NCBI GenBank assembly: GCA_012295275.1
Contig: CM022671.1
Span: forward strand, 34,312,683-34,376,682
Reading direction: 5' to 3'
DNA length: 64,000 nucleotides
DNA from: Chrysomallon squamiferum
Taxonomy: Eukaryota > Mollusca > Gastropoda > Neomphalida > Peltospiridae
The notes beneath the pieces are model-generated. The model did not search any database and was not told where the DNA came from. It saw nothing but the letters and a program-made list of their open reading frames with translations. Both the position numbers and the translations under genes were made by a program. Position 1 is the first letter of the stretch. Each line of letters opens with the position of its first letter. Below are positions 33,021 through 45,720 of the stretch, piece by piece.

Positions 33021-33987
33021 CAAATTAAAAATAAATAAATAGATGAAAAAAATGAAATAATGATGACATAAAGTAAAATAAACTAAAATACATGAAAAAC
33101 AAACGAACAAAAATAAAGGTTTATATCACTATAACTGAAATAAATAAAAATATGAATAAAATCCAAGTAGATAAAATTTAATAGTTTCATAATATTAACC
33201 CCCCAAACCCCAACATTTTTCAGGAACGTATAACTACCTTTAAATCTGTAGCTAAAACAGTTTTTTTTTTCATTAGTACAGATTTTATATGTGCGTTTGT
33301 TTGTGTTTTGGTGTGCGTATTTGTGGGTCTGTGTTTGTGTATGCCACGAAAAAGAAATGTTAAAATATAATTAATAAACGACATTTTGTTTTACATACTT
33401 GAATGTAACTCGACACACTCCTGTAGACAACAATAAAATACTTCAACTTGAATGAGAAAAACAATTAAATGTAACAGTAGCTTGCGTTCCTAGGCTGTTA
33501 ACCATCCAAGTAGATCACGACGTTATTTAACTTCGTTAACGACGATACAGAAAATGGCATTTTACCAACATGCGGTGGTTTTAAACACTCGTTGACAAAA
33601 GGATTAAATTGCAGTATGAAAAGAACTTGGATGTAACATTTGCTGCAGAAATTTCAAACGTTTCTCTACAAATACCAATAGTCTGTGAAATCATGCACCA
33701 GATTCATGTTAATCCCTTTGTAATGTAAAAGTATTGTATATTAGCATTTAAGAATTCTACTTACGTAAACCTTAATTTACTTCGGTAACATGTGCACTGA
33801 TCAATATAGTATAACTACAGATATCTACATAGTGTCTACAGTATACATGCAATATGTCTGCGGTATTTATGCAATAATTTGATGAAGTGTATAAATGTAA
33901 ACATGTATGTAGCTACGTGTGTCAGTATGTTCATATATGCATTTTAGGATTGAATATTATCTGTTTTCTGTACTTCTGATTAGATTC

Positions 33988-34155
33988 TGCATATAGACAA
34001 TTTTATGGAACACACTGTCACAGGAGGACAAAGTCCAATCATTGCAGCACAAACCCCGTCAGATTTAACAAACGAGACTCAAACGTATGGCACCCATTGG
34101 CCCGCATATCGAAGTCTGATCACGTTACCACTCGGTCATCAAAACAAACCTGGAA
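33988..34155 (-). mobile_element. tRNA-Ser-like SINE, unit D
   Basis: A box at 34138-34128 and B box at 34084-34076, each with one substitution (GAGTGG, GTTTGAGTC). A headless partial copy lies at about 34,320-34,400. Confidence 0.72.
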
Positions 34156-34389
34156 AAGTTTCTCAATCACCAAGTGTAACAATAACTTCCCATGAAGTAC
34201 GCCGGTCTTTTGTCTTTCGTCATTTTTGTGTATTTCTATTTCTTATGAAAAAAACCCCTTAAAGTGGCAAGTATGTATTTTAGGATTTTAATATTCTCTC
34301 TCTGATGTTCCTCTGAATAGACTCTGCACATAGACAATATTCGGGAACGTACAGGTCCAATCACGACCTCGCAAATCCCGTCCGAATCT

Positions 34390-35110
34390 AGACAAAATTA
34401 GAATACTGCAATGGAGAGTTATCTAGAAGATATAGCTATCACACTGGAGAGGTTTATATATTTTATTACAGAAAGAAGCTATTTCATTTCAGATCTGAGA
34501 TACTTTATTAGAGAAAGAAGATATTTCACTTCAGAGTTTATATACTTTATTAGAGAATACTTAGATATTTCATTGGAAGAGATATGTTATTAGAGAAAAC
34601 TTTCATACTTAACTGGACAGTTAGAGGTAGTTTATTGCGAAAGCGTTAAATACTACATTGTAGTAGTTCAAATAATTTATTAGAGAAAAACAGGTATTTC
34701 TGAGATTATTACAGTATTTTTGGATACTTCACTGGAGAGTTACATATACTTTATTATAGAAAACGTATAGAGGTTTAGATACGTTATAAGAAAAAAGAAG
34801 ACATTTCAGTGAAGATCAGAGATTCTTTATTAGAGAAAACTTGCTGAGTTCACTGGAGGCCTGAGATAAATGTATTACACAAAACGTGAATTCTTCTCTA
34901 GATAGCTATAGATGTTGTATTAGATCAAGTTTGAATACTTCCCCAGAGGGTTATTTTTATTAGTATTTTTCCTTAGAGAAAACTTTGATTCTCCAGTAAA
35001 GAAATACAGCTATTTTATCAGAGACCATTAGGAGGCTAAATAATTCACTGACTGACTGACAAACTGTGTCAGAGAAAACTGAATACGTCACTGAAAGGCT
35101 GGAGTGTTGG
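34390..35110. repeat. Degenerate TTATTAGAGAA minisatellite, unit D
   Basis: Same family as in units B and C. The following CT run is short here (about 14 bp at 35,575). Confidence 0.8.
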
Positions 35111-35370
35111 ATAGATTTAGATTTATTGAAGACTTGTTTAAAGGGTTTGAGTCTGTGGTTTGATCTTTCTTAAACACTAGACTGGAAACGAAATGATACT
35201 GATTACAGTGTAAGCACAGTATTAAGTTCAGAAATTAGAACATAACCATTAAATGAGAGAATAGAAAGTTTTTCAAATAATACATTATTTTTTAAAATAA
35301 AGGTTATAATAACTTTAACGTCTCGTTTGTATATTATTTATTTATTATTTTTGTTCTTCTTCTTCTTATT

Positions 35371-35401
<31 letters not shown>

Positions 35402-36306
35402 TTTTATTTATTTATTTATTATTAATTAATCAATTAATTTCTTTATTTATTTGCGATATGAACTTGAGAAGAATTGTTTCTTTATTCGCAGCATTTTAAT
35501 ATATGTCTTCAACGTCTAATTCATAGCACATGTCAACAAAAAGCAAATCAAAATGATATAGCGAATCTTATTTACTCTCTCTCTCTGTCAATCACTATCT
35601 ATCTATCTATCTATCTATGCATCCAACCATCTCTCAAGGTAGACTTGATCTGTGGAATTAAATCATTGTGAAAACAATCAATATCTATATAAACCTCTTG
35701 TCCACAATATAATGGTCGTTTTTTTTCGATTAGCACCATGAATGGAGAAAAGTTGTTTTTCTGAAACTATTTTACTTATAACGATACATAAACAATACAT
35801 AAGCACTTATAAATAATTGAATATAGTTTGTCATCTGCAATAGAAAATAAACAGGTACTTTGTGAAATAGAGAACGTTATTTTGCCTTTGATCTCAGTCT
35901 TCCAAAGGAAGCAAAAAGGGCGGAATAAAGATTTATTTATAGGAAGAAGAAACTTAAGGTGCTTGTAAACTTAGAGAACGATGAAATTAGTTGAATAAAG
36001 AAGCACTGGTCTACCTGACTTCTCCAGCATATCGTAGCGATCATTAAATAAGTATGACTTATTTGGAAACAGTGTAAGGTCACTCTAGCATATCCTTTTA
36101 AAATGTATGTATGTATGTACGTATGTATTTATGGAGGTGTGTACGTATCTATGTATGTATGTGTCAATGTCCGTGATAAAAAACATAAATACCACTTGAA
36201 TATTTAAAACTTCGATGCTAAAGAAACTAAGATTATCAAAGAAACATCGATTTATATGTATTTTAAATTATAAAAGAAAAGACGTAAAGACAATCTATCA
36301 ATTTCT

Positions 36307-37365
36307 TTAAGGTCTTGCTTCCCTAACTCTTCTAGATAACAAAATGTTCCAAAATTCAGCGAATCGGTTCACTTTTGTATGAATGAACACAATGTGTTTC
36401 TTTGCACTATTTAGAACATCCTTTTTGGCTGGATTTTGTAGATAAACATTGTTGTATGGTATTCTCGTTATGTTCGCCTTCCGTATTAAATATCCTGTGA
36501 TGTAAACGTCGTCAATCCAGAAAAAAGGAGTAAAGAAGGAAAGTTTGTACAATTTCTGTACGACACTTGGGGTTGTTAAAAAAGCCATACCGGCACAATA
36601 ATGGTCAAAAATGTCAGATGGGTGTTCCTTTTTACTGACGTACCATTTGGACCTTTTCAATCGGAAAACTCTAGACTTTCTCATTAAGCCACACAAAATC
36701 CAGCTCAACCCTCTGTGCTTAATTTCATTTTTAGATTTTAAGTCGGGTAACAATATAAACCAGTTGACGAAGACGTCATCGTCTGTTTTGAGAACGTAAA
36801 CGGCCTGACTGCAGTACGTGGACACCCATTTTAACCCAGCTATCGCCTTGTAGGTTAAGTTGCGATAGGAATCCTTGAAATCTTCTTGTACGATGTCGCC
36901 ATAAAATTCAGATTCGTTCTTCACCGACCGCATGACGTCGTGGTCGTCCACTTGTCCCATGATGAACACAACGAGAATTGTTTCTTTCACAAACTGTTTT
37001 ATGTTTCCCCACGTTTTCCTGATTGTTTGGCGCTTATGAACATTTCGAGGAGAACTGTGGATATATGTTATGATAAACACTTTCTTTCCTTTGCAAAGAT
37101 TGACAGGTTTATGAATGTACGTGAAAGGGTGTGGGTTGACAATATATTCTTTGAACAGATTCTGTTCTGTCGTTGTTAAGGCTTCTACAAACGGAGATGC
37201 TGCAGTGGTTTTGATGAAGCCATGGAGTGACCGAATGTTTTTGTCTGTCAGAGTGATGATTGTTGTTATCCAGAACATGAGTGGAACAAAGCTCACAACA
37301 AGTACAAAAACTGGTCGAATTCTCAATCGTTTCGCTATAGCACAACAGACTGAGCACAGCCTCAT
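36307..37365 (-). CDS. Copy E: GT31 beta-1,3-galactosyltransferase-like
   Basis: A 352-residue coding exon starting MRLCSVCCAIAKRL. The extra residue relative to B-D is a Val in the anchor (VLVVSFVPLMFW). The start at 37365 follows an acceptor of the TTTCGCAG type. A candidate noncoding exon ends at 37937. The RQTIRKTWG, KTDDDVFVN, YCAGMAFL and IDDVYITG blocks are all present. It is closest to copy J and fragment H over the variable window (KNEIKHRGLSWILCGL), and it looks intact. Confidence 0.9.
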   Translation of the reverse strand: MRLCSVCCAIAKRLRIRPVFVLVVSFVPLMFWITTIITLTDKNIRSLHGFIKTTAASPFVEALTTTEQNLFKEYIVNPHPFTYIHKPVNLCKGKKVFIITYIHSSPRNVHKRQTIRKTWGNIKQFVKETILVVFIMGQVDDHDVMRSVKNESEFYGDIVQEDFKDSYRNLTYKAIAGLKWVSTYCSQAVYVLKTDDDVFVNWFILLPDLKSKNEIKHRGLSWILCGLMRKSRVFRLKRSKWYVSKKEHPSDIFDHYCAGMAFLTTPSVVQKLYKLSFFTPFFWIDDVYITGYLIRKANITRIPYNNVYLQNPAKKDVLNSAKKHIVFIHTKVNRFAEFWNILLSRRVREARP

Positions 37366-37477
37366 AATAAACTGCGAAACAGAAAAAATAAAGAAAGAAA
37401 AAAAAGCGTAATAATGAAGAAGGAGAAAATGAAAAATAAAATTCGTTAACAAGTACAAACTATTGTGTGAACAATTT

Positions 37478-37620
37478 AAAGCATCATCATCATCAACATC
37501 ATCATCATCATTGCCATCATCTCCATCTTTATCGTCATCATTACCACTGTCATCATTATTATAATGATAATCATATTAATCATAACTTTCACCATTATCG
37601 TTATAATTATTATCATGAAT
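37478..37620. repeat. CAT/GAT-rich intron repeat, unit E
   Basis: Shorter version of the intronic repeat, with stops in all frames toward the gene. Confidence 0.82.
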
Positions 37621-38462
37621 AGTCATCAAAATTAAAAATAAATAGATGAACAAATTAAAATAAAATAAAATACATAAAAAATTAAATAAAAAAATAAAAA
37701 TAAAGGTTTATATCACTATAACTGAAGTAATAATAATAAGACTAAAATCCAGCTAGATAAAATTTCGTAGTTTCATAATACTAAACCTCCCAAACCCCAA
37801 TATTTTTCAGGAATGTATAACTACCTTAAAATCTGTAGCAAAAACAATTTCTGTTTTCATTAGTACATATTTTATGTGTGTTTGTCTGTGAGACGATTAA
37901 CAAATGAAAAATAAATAAATCAATGTTTTTACATACTTGATGGTAACTCGACACACTCTTGTAGACAACAATAAAATACTTCAACTTGAATGAGAAAAGC
38001 AATTAAATGGAACAGTAGCTTGCGTTCCTAGGCTGTTAACCATCCACGTAGATCACGACTTCATTTAACTTCGTTAACGACGACACAGAAAACGGCATTT
38101 TACCGACATGCGGTGGTTTTAAACAGTCGCAGACAAAAGGATTAAGTTGCAGTATGAAAGAATTTAGATGTAACATTTGGTGCAAAAATTTCATACGATT
38201 CTGTACAAATACCAATAACCTATGACATCATGCGCCAGATTCCTGTTAATCCCATTGTAATGCAAAAATATTTTATATCAATATAGCATAACTACAGATA
38301 TCTACATAGTGTCTACATTATACATGCAATATGTCTGCGGTATTTATGCAATAATTTGATGAAGTCTATGAATGTAAACATGTATGTAGATACGTGTGTC
38401 AGTATGTTCATTTATGCCTTTTCGGATTGAATATTATCTGTTTTTTTGTACTTCTGATTAGA

Positions 38463-38632
38463 TTCTGCACATAGACAATTTTATGGAACACACTGGCAGA
38501 GGAGGACAAAGCCCAATCACTGAACCACAAACCCCTTCACATTTGACTAACAAGACTCGAACGTATGGCACCCATTGGCCCGCATATGGAAGTCTGACCA
38601 CGTTACCGATCGGTCATCAAAACAAACCTGAA
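38463..38632 (-). mobile_element. tRNA-Ser-like SINE, unit E
   Basis: A box TGACCGATCGG (38616-38606) has one change and the B box is at 38562-38554. A headless partial copy lies at about 38,797-38,895. Confidence 0.74.
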
Positions 38633-38889
38633 AAAGATTCTCAATCACCAAGTATAACAATAGCTTCCCACGAAGCACGCCGGTCTTTTGTCTTTCGTAA
38701 TTTTTGTGTGTTTCTATTTCTTATAGAAAAGCTTGCACTGGCAATTATGTATTTTAGGGCTTTAATATTCTCTGTCTTATGATCCTCTGAATAGACTCTG
38801 CACATAGACAGTATTCGGGAACGCACTGGTACTGAAGAATAAATTCGAATCACGTCCTCACAAATCCCGTCCGAAGCTGGACAAAACGA

Positions 38890-39800
38890 GGATACTTCTC
38901 TGCAGAGTTAGACATACTCTATAGGAGAAGACTTGGATAATTTATTATAGTAAACTTGTATGTTTCACTGGAGATGTATCTAGAAGATTTAGATACCACA
39001 CTGGAGAAATTCATATATTTTATTACAGAAAGATGATAGTTCACTGCAGATCCGAGATACTTTATTAAATGAGATTTGTATTCTTAACTAGAGATCTTGA
39101 GATAATGTATTAGATTAAACTTCCATACTTCACTTGAGACTTAGAGATACTTTATTATAGAAGTCTTAAATACGACATTGGAGGTGTTCAGATATTTTAT
39201 TAGAGAATGAATGTATTTCGGAGGAGATCTGAGATAATGTATTAGAGAGCTCTTGCATACTTAACTGCTGTGTTAGAGATAGTTTATTACGAAAGCGTTA
39301 AATACTACATTGTAGAAGTTGAAATAATTTGTTACAGAAAAAAGGTATTTCTGAGATTATTAGAGTGTTTTTGGATACTTCACTGGAGAGTTACAGATAC
39401 TTTATTATAGAAAACTTACAGAGGTTTAGATGTTTTATTTGAAAAAAGAAGATATTTCACTGCAGATCAGAGACTCTTCATTAGAGAAAACTTGGATACT
39501 TCACTGGAGGCCTGAGATAACTGTATTACACAAAACGTGAATTTTTCTCTAGATAGCTATAGATACGGAATTAGAGAAAGTTTGAATACTTCCCCACAGG
39601 GTTATTATTATTATTATTATTATTATTATTTTCGTTTTAAAGAAAATTTTTATTCTCCATTAAAGAACTAGAACTATTATGTCGGAGACGATTAAGATAC
39701 CCTTCTGAAAGGCTAAATAATTCACTGACTGACTGACAAACTGTGTCAGAGAAAACTGGATACGTCACTGAAAGGCTGGAGTGTTGGATAGATTTAGATT
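38890..39800. repeat. Degenerate TTATTAGAGAA minisatellite, unit E
   Basis: The version closest to that of unit C, including an ATT run at about 39,603-39,631. Confidence 0.8.
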
Positions 39801-40129
39801 TCTTGAAGACTTGTTTAAAGGGGTTGAGTCAGTGGTTTGATCTTTCTTGAACACTAGACAGGAAAGGAAGAGATACTGATTACAGTATAAGCACAGTATT
39901 AAGTTCAGAAATATCAAACTGTGCAGTTAACATAGTCATTTAAAGAACAGAAGAGAAACTTAGTTAAATAAAATGAAAGTACTTTATTAAATAAGTGTTG
40001 TTATAACTATAACGTGTCGTTTGTATTTGATTTATTTATTTATTGTTATTATTATTTTGCGACTGGAACTGGAGAAAAAATGTTTATTATTCACAGTATT
40101 TAGTATATGTTTTTAATGTCTAAATCACA

Positions 40130-40256
<127 letters not shown>

Positions 40257-40993
40257 TTAGTGACTATCTATCTATCTATCCATCCATCCATTTTTCAACA
40301 TAGACTTGATCTATGTAGTTAAAATAATTATGAAAACAATTATATATATATATATAAGTATGTATATATCAACCTGTTGTTTGCTACAGAGTAGATTTTT
40401 TTTCGATTAGAAGCACGAATGTTTTATAACAAGTTTCACATGGACAGCAAACAATTATTTTTCTGAAATTACTTCACTTATAACAAACTACACATAAGCA
40501 CATATAAATAATCGAATAAAGTTTGTAATCTGCAATAGAAAGTAAACAGGTACTTTGTGAAATGGAGAATATTATCTCGCCTTTGATCTCCGTCTTTCAA
40601 TGGAAGCAAAAGTTTTATGCATAGGAAGAAGCAACATAATGTGCTTGTAAACGTAGAGAACGATGAAATTAGTTGAATAAAGAAGCACTGGTCTACCTGA
40701 CTTCTCCAGCATGTCGTAGCGATCATTAAATAAGTATGACTTTATTTAGAAACAGTGTAGGGTCATTCTAGCACATCCTTTTTAAATGTATATATTTATG
40801 TATGTACGCACTTATGGATGTGTGTACGTATCTACGTATGTATGTGTGAAAGTACGTGATAAAAAACATAAATATCATTTGAATATTTAAAACTTTGATA
40901 CAAAAGAAAATAAAATGATTAAAGAAAGAAACAAATATTTATATGTATTTTAAATTATAAAAGAAAAGACGTAAAGACAATCTATCAATTTCT

Positions 40994-42017
40994 TTAAGGT
41001 CTTGCTTCCATGACTCTTCTAGATAACAAAATGTTCCAAAATTCATCGAATAGGTTCACTTTTGTACGAACGAACACAATGTGTTTCTTTGCACTGTTTA
41101 GAACATCATTTTTGCCTGGATATTGTAGATAAGCATTGCTGTATGGTATTCTCGTTATGTTCGCCTTCCGTATTAAATATCCTGTGATGTAAACGTCGTC
41201 AATCCAGAAAAAAGGAGTAAAGAAGGAAAGTTTGTATAATTTCTGCACGACACTTGGGGTTGTTAAAAAAGCCATACCAGAACAATAAGGGTGAAACACA
41301 TCAGATGGGTGTTCTTTTTTACTAATATACCATTTGGACCTTTTGTCTCGGAAAACATTAGAATTTGTGATTAAGCAACACAAAATCCAGCTCAACCCTC
41401 TGTTCTTAATTTCAGTGTTAGATTTTAAGTTCGGCAAGAATATAAACCAGTTGACGAAGATGTCATCGTCTGTTTTGAGAACGTACACGGCCTGACTGCA
41501 GTACGTGGACACCCATTTTAACCCAGCTACAGCCTTGTAGGTTAAGTTGCGATAGGAATCCTTGAAATCTTCTTGTACGATGTCGCCATAAAATTCAGAT
41601 TCGTTCTTCACCGACCGCATGACGTCGTGGTCGTCCACTTGTCCCATGATGAACACAACGAGAATTGTTTCTTTCACAAACCGTTTTATGTTTCCCCATG
41701 TTTTCCTGATTGTTTGGCGTTTATGAACATTTCGTGGAGAACTGTGGATATATGTTATGATAAACACTTTCTTTCCTTTGCAAAGTTTGACAGGTTTATG
41801 AATGTACGTGAAAGGGTGTGGATTGACAATAGGTAATTTCAGCAAACGAAGAGATTGCAGTGGTTTTGATGAGGCCATGGAGTGAACGAATGTTTTTGTC
41901 TCTGAGAGTAATGATTGTTGTTATCCAGAACAAGAGTGGAAGAAAGCTGACAAGTACAAAAACTGATCGAATTCTCACACGTTTCCTTATAGCACAACAG
42001 ACTGAGCACAACATCAT
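40994..42017 (-). pseudogene. Copy F: frameshifted GT31 galactosyltransferase-like
   Basis: The N-terminal frame (ATGs at 42017 and 42014, MMLCSVCCAIRKRV with the membrane anchor) runs to AISSF. A 32-bp deletion relative to copy I, near 41,835-41,845, removes the ALTTTEQNL segment and shifts the frame, and a stop follows within about 15 codons. The rest of the catalytic domain is fully open in the other frame from an ATG at 41878 (294 codons) with every motif intact (KTDDDIFVN, IDDVYITG). A product from that ATG would lack the anchor. The candidate 5' noncoding exon found in the other units is missing here, because the flank is truncated near 42,176. I therefore call it a pseudogene, of recent origin given the undamaged catalytic part. 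Confidence 0.8.
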
Positions 42018-42126
42018 AATAAACTACGAAACAGAAAAAAAAAGCAAAAAAAAAAACATGCGTAATAATGAAGAAGAAAATAAAAAATAAAATGCGTTAA
42101 GATAGCAGCTGTTGTTTAAACAATTT

Positions 42127-42178
42127 ACAACATCATCAAATCTAAATCATCATTATCATTGCCATCATCATCATCGCA
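42127..42178. repeat. Truncated CAT-rich intron repeat, unit F
   Basis: The repeat stops at about 42,176 and is followed directly by sequence normally found near the SINE, showing a deletion of several hundred base pairs. Confidence 0.7.
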
Positions 42179-42224
42179 TGTATGTACGCACTTATTGACT
42201 ACTGTCTGTTTTTTGTACTTCTGA

Positions 42225-42398
42225 TTAGATTCTGCACATAGACAATTTTGTGGAACACACTGGCATAGGAGGACGAAGTCCAATCACGACATCAGAATCA
42301 CACTCAGATTTAACTAACGAGACTCAAACATATGGCACCCATATGCCGTATATCGAAGTTTGACCACGTTACCGCTCGGTCAGCAAAACAAACCTGAA
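42225..42398 (-). mobile_element. tRNA-Ser-like SINE, unit F
   Basis: A box at 42382-42372 and a mutated B box (GTTTGAGTC) at 42329-42321. The A-to-B gap is one base short. A headless partial copy lies at about 42,563-42,650. Confidence 0.7.
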
Positions 42399-42639
42399 AA
42401 AGTTTCTCAATCACCAAGTGTAACAATAGCTTGCCAGGAAGCTCGCCGGGTTTTTTGTCTTTCGTCATTTTTCTGTGTTTCTATTTCTTACAGAAAACCT
42501 TGAACTGGCAAGTATGTATTTTAGGATTTTAATATTCGCTCTCTTATGTTCCTCTCAATAGACTCTGCACATAGACAATATTCGGGAACGTGAAGGTCCA
42601 ATCACGATCTCGCAAATCCCGTCCGAAGCTAGACAAAAC

Positions 42640-43340
42640 TAGGATACTTCAATGGAGAATTATCTAGAAGATATAGATATCACAATGGAGAGGTTTATAT
42701 ATTTTGTTAGAGAAAGAAGATATTTCACTTCAGATCTGAGATACTTTATTAGAGAAGACTCAGATACTTCATTGGAAGAGATATGTTATTAGAGAAAAAT
42801 TTCATACTTAACTGGATAGCGAGAGGTAGTTTATTGCGAAATCGTTAAATACTACATTGTAGTAGTTCAAATAATTTATTAGAAAAAAAAAAAGTATTTC
42901 TGAGATTATTAGAGTATTTTTAAATACTTCACTGGAGAGTTAGAGATAATTTATTATAGAAAACTTTAAGAGGTTTACATATTTTATTAGAAAAAAAGAA
43001 GATATTTCGCTGCAGATTAGAGATTCTTTATTAGAGAAAACTTGGATGTTTCACTGGGGGCCTAAGTTCATATTATCACACAAAAAAGATGAATTCTTCT
43101 CAATATGGCTATAGATGTTGTATTAGATAAAGTTTGAATACATCGCCAGAGGGTTATTTTAATTAGTATTTTTTTTTAGAGAAAACGTTGATTCTCCAGT
43201 AAAGAACTACAGCTATTTTATCAGAGACGATTAGGATACTGTTCTAGAAGGCTAAATAATTCACGGACGTACTGACAGACTGTGTCAGAGAAAACTGGAT
43301 ACGTCACTAAAAGACTGGAGTGTTGGATGGATTTAGATTT
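42640..43340. repeat. Degenerate TTATTAGAGAA minisatellite, unit F
   Basis: Same family, very close to the version in unit I. Confidence 0.8.
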
Positions 43341-43562
43341 CTTGAAGACTTGTTTAAAGGGTTTGTGTCAGTGGTTTGCTCTTTCTTAAACACTAGACTG
43401 AAATGATACTGATTACAGTATTAAGCACAATATTATTTATTTGCGATAGGAACTGGAGAAGAATTGTTTCTTTATTCGCAGTATTTTAATATATATCTTC
43501 AATGTCTAATTCATAGCACATGTCCACAAAAAGTAAATCAAAATGATATAGCGAATCTTATT

Positions 43563-43665
<103 letters not shown>

Positions 43666-44128
43666 AATCACTATCTGTCTGTCTATCCATCCAACCATCT
43701 CTCAAGGTAGACTTGATCTGTGTAGTTAAATCATTGTGAAAATAATCAATATATATATAAACCTCTTGTCCGCAATATAGTGGTAGTTTCTATTTTAGAT
43801 TAGCACTACGAATTGAAAACAGTTGTTTTACTGAAATTATTTCATTTAAAACAATACATAAACTATAAATAAGCACTTATAAATAATCGAATAGAGTTTG
43901 TCATCTGCAATAGAAAATAAACATGTACTTTGTGAAATAGAGAACGTTATTTTGCCTTTGATATCTATCGTTCAAAGGTAGCAAAAAGGGCGGAATAAAG
44001 ATTTATTTATAGGAAGAAGAAACATAAGGTGCTTGTAAACTTAGAAAAAGATGAAATTAGTTGAATAAAGAAGCACTGGTCTACCTGACTTCTCCAGCAT
44101 ATCGTAGCGATCATTAAATAAGTATGAC

Positions 44129-44134
44129 TTTATT
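44129..44134 (-). terminator. Candidate poly(A) signal of copy G
   Basis: Minus-strand AATAAA within the conserved 3'-flank motif GTATGACTTTATTTAGAAAC. It is also present downstream of copies C, F, H and J. In E it is disrupted by a lost T. Confidence 0.3.
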
Positions 44135-44274
44135 TAGAAACAGTGTAGGATCACTCTAGCACATCCTTTTAAAATGTATGTATGTATGTACGTATGCACT
44201 TATTGATGTATGTATGTATTTATGTATGTATGTGTGAATGTAGATGATAAAAAACATAAATACCATTTGAATAT

Positions 44275-45435
44275 TTAAAACTTCGACATTAAATAAAATA
44301 ACATTATCAAAGACACAAACAACGATTTATATGTGTTTTTATAAAAGAAAATACGTGAAGACAATTTATCAATTTCTTTAAGGTCTTTATTCCTAACTCT
44401 TCTAGCTAACGAAATATTCCACAATTCAGCGATTAGGTCCACATTTGTATGAACGAACACGATATTTTTCTTTGCACTGTTTAGAACATTCTGTTTGCCT
44501 TCATATATTAGATAAGCAGTATTGTATGGTATTCTAGTTATCTTCGCCTTCCGTATTAAATATCCTGTGATGTAAACGTCGTCAATCCAGAAAAAAGGAG
44601 TAAAGAAGGAAAGCTTGTATAATTTCTGTACGACACTTGGAGTGGTTAAAAATGCCATACCAGAACAGTGAGGGTCAAAGACATCAGATGGGTGTTCCTT
44701 TTTACTAAGATACCATTTGGACCTTTTTTTTCGGATAACTTTATTCTTTCTCAGTAAGAAACAAAAAATCCAGCTCAACCCTCTGTGCTTAATTTCATTT
44801 TTAGATTTTAAGTCGGGTAACAATATAAACCAGTTGACGAAAACATCATCGTCTGTTTTGAGAACGTACACGGCCTGACTGCAGTACGTGGACACCCATT
44901 TTAACCCAGCTATCGCCTTGTAGGTTAAGTTGCGATAGGAATCCTTGAAATCTTCTTGTACGATGTCGCCATAAAATTCAGATTCGTTCTCCACCGACCG
45001 CATGACGTCGTGATCGTCCACTTGTCCCATGATGAACACAACGAGAATTGTTTCTTTCACAAACCGTTTTATGTTTCCCCACGTTTTCCTGATTGTTTGG
45101 CGTTTATGAAAATTTTCTGGAGAACTGTGGATATATGTTATGATAAACACTTTCTTTCCTTTGCAAAGATTGACAGGTTTATGAATGTACGTGAAAGGGT
45201 GTGGATTGACAATAGGTCTTTTGAGCAGATTCTGTTCTGTCGTTGTGAAGTCTTCTACAAACAGAGAGGTTGCAGTGGTTCTCAAGAGGCTATAGAGTGA
45301 AAGAATGTTTTTGTCTCTGAGAGTGATGACTGTTGTTATCCAGAACAATAGTGGAACAAAGGTGACAACAAGTACAGAAACTGATCGAATTCTCACACGT
45401 TTCCCTATAGCACAACAGACTGAGCACAACTTCAT
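44275..45435 (-). CDS. Copy G: GT31 galactosyltransferase-like with C-terminal extension
   Basis: A 386-residue coding exon starting MKLCSVCCAIGKRV behind a TTTCGCAG acceptor. A candidate noncoding exon ends at 46018. All motifs are present (RQTIRKTWG, KTDDDVFVN, IDDVYITG). Two residues differ at otherwise fixed places: SVENESEF keeps its sequon with K148E, and DPHCSG replaces PYCSG. A single-base deletion near 44,390 moves the reading frame past the ancestral stop at 44,380-44,378. This adds about 34 residues, Lys-rich at first and ending in the hydrophobic LFVSLIMLFYLMSKF. The tail is former 3'UTR, so it is a recent novelty. Whether the protein tolerates it is unknown. Confidence 0.85.
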   Translation of the reverse strand: MKLCSVCCAIGKRVRIRSVSVLVVTFVPLLFWITTVITLRDKNILSLYSLLRTTATSLFVEDFTTTEQNLLKRPIVNPHPFTYIHKPVNLCKGKKVFIITYIHSSPENFHKRQTIRKTWGNIKRFVKETILVVFIMGQVDDHDVMRSVENESEFYGDIVQEDFKDSYRNLTYKAIAGLKWVSTYCSQAVYVLKTDDDVFVNWFILLPDLKSKNEIKHRGLSWIFCFLLRKNKVIRKKRSKWYLSKKEHPSDVFDPHCSGMAFLTTPSVVQKLYKLSFFTPFFWIDDVYITGYLIRKAKITRIPYNTAYLIYEGKQNVLNSAKKNIVFVHTNVDLIAELWNISLARRVRNKDLKEIDKLSSRIFFYKNTYKSLFVSLIMLFYLMSKF

Positions 45436-45544
45436 AATAAACTGCGAAACAGAAAAAATAAAGAAAGAAAAAAAGCGTAATAATGAAGAAGAAGAAAATA
45501 AAAATAAAATGCGTTAACATAGCAGCTATTGTGTGAACAATTTA

Positions 45545-45720
45545 CAGCATCATCATCATCATCATCATCATCAACTTCATCATTATCATTGCCATCATCA
45601 TCATCTTTATCGTCATCATTATCACTATCAGCATTACCTCCATGATAATCATATTTATCATGACGTTCACCATTAACGTTATAATTATTATCATGAATAT
45701 TATCGCCTTCATATTCATCA
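45545..45720. repeat. CAT/GAT-rich intron repeat, unit G
   Basis: Same intronic repeat, with a long uninterrupted CAT run at its gene-proximal end. Confidence 0.85.
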
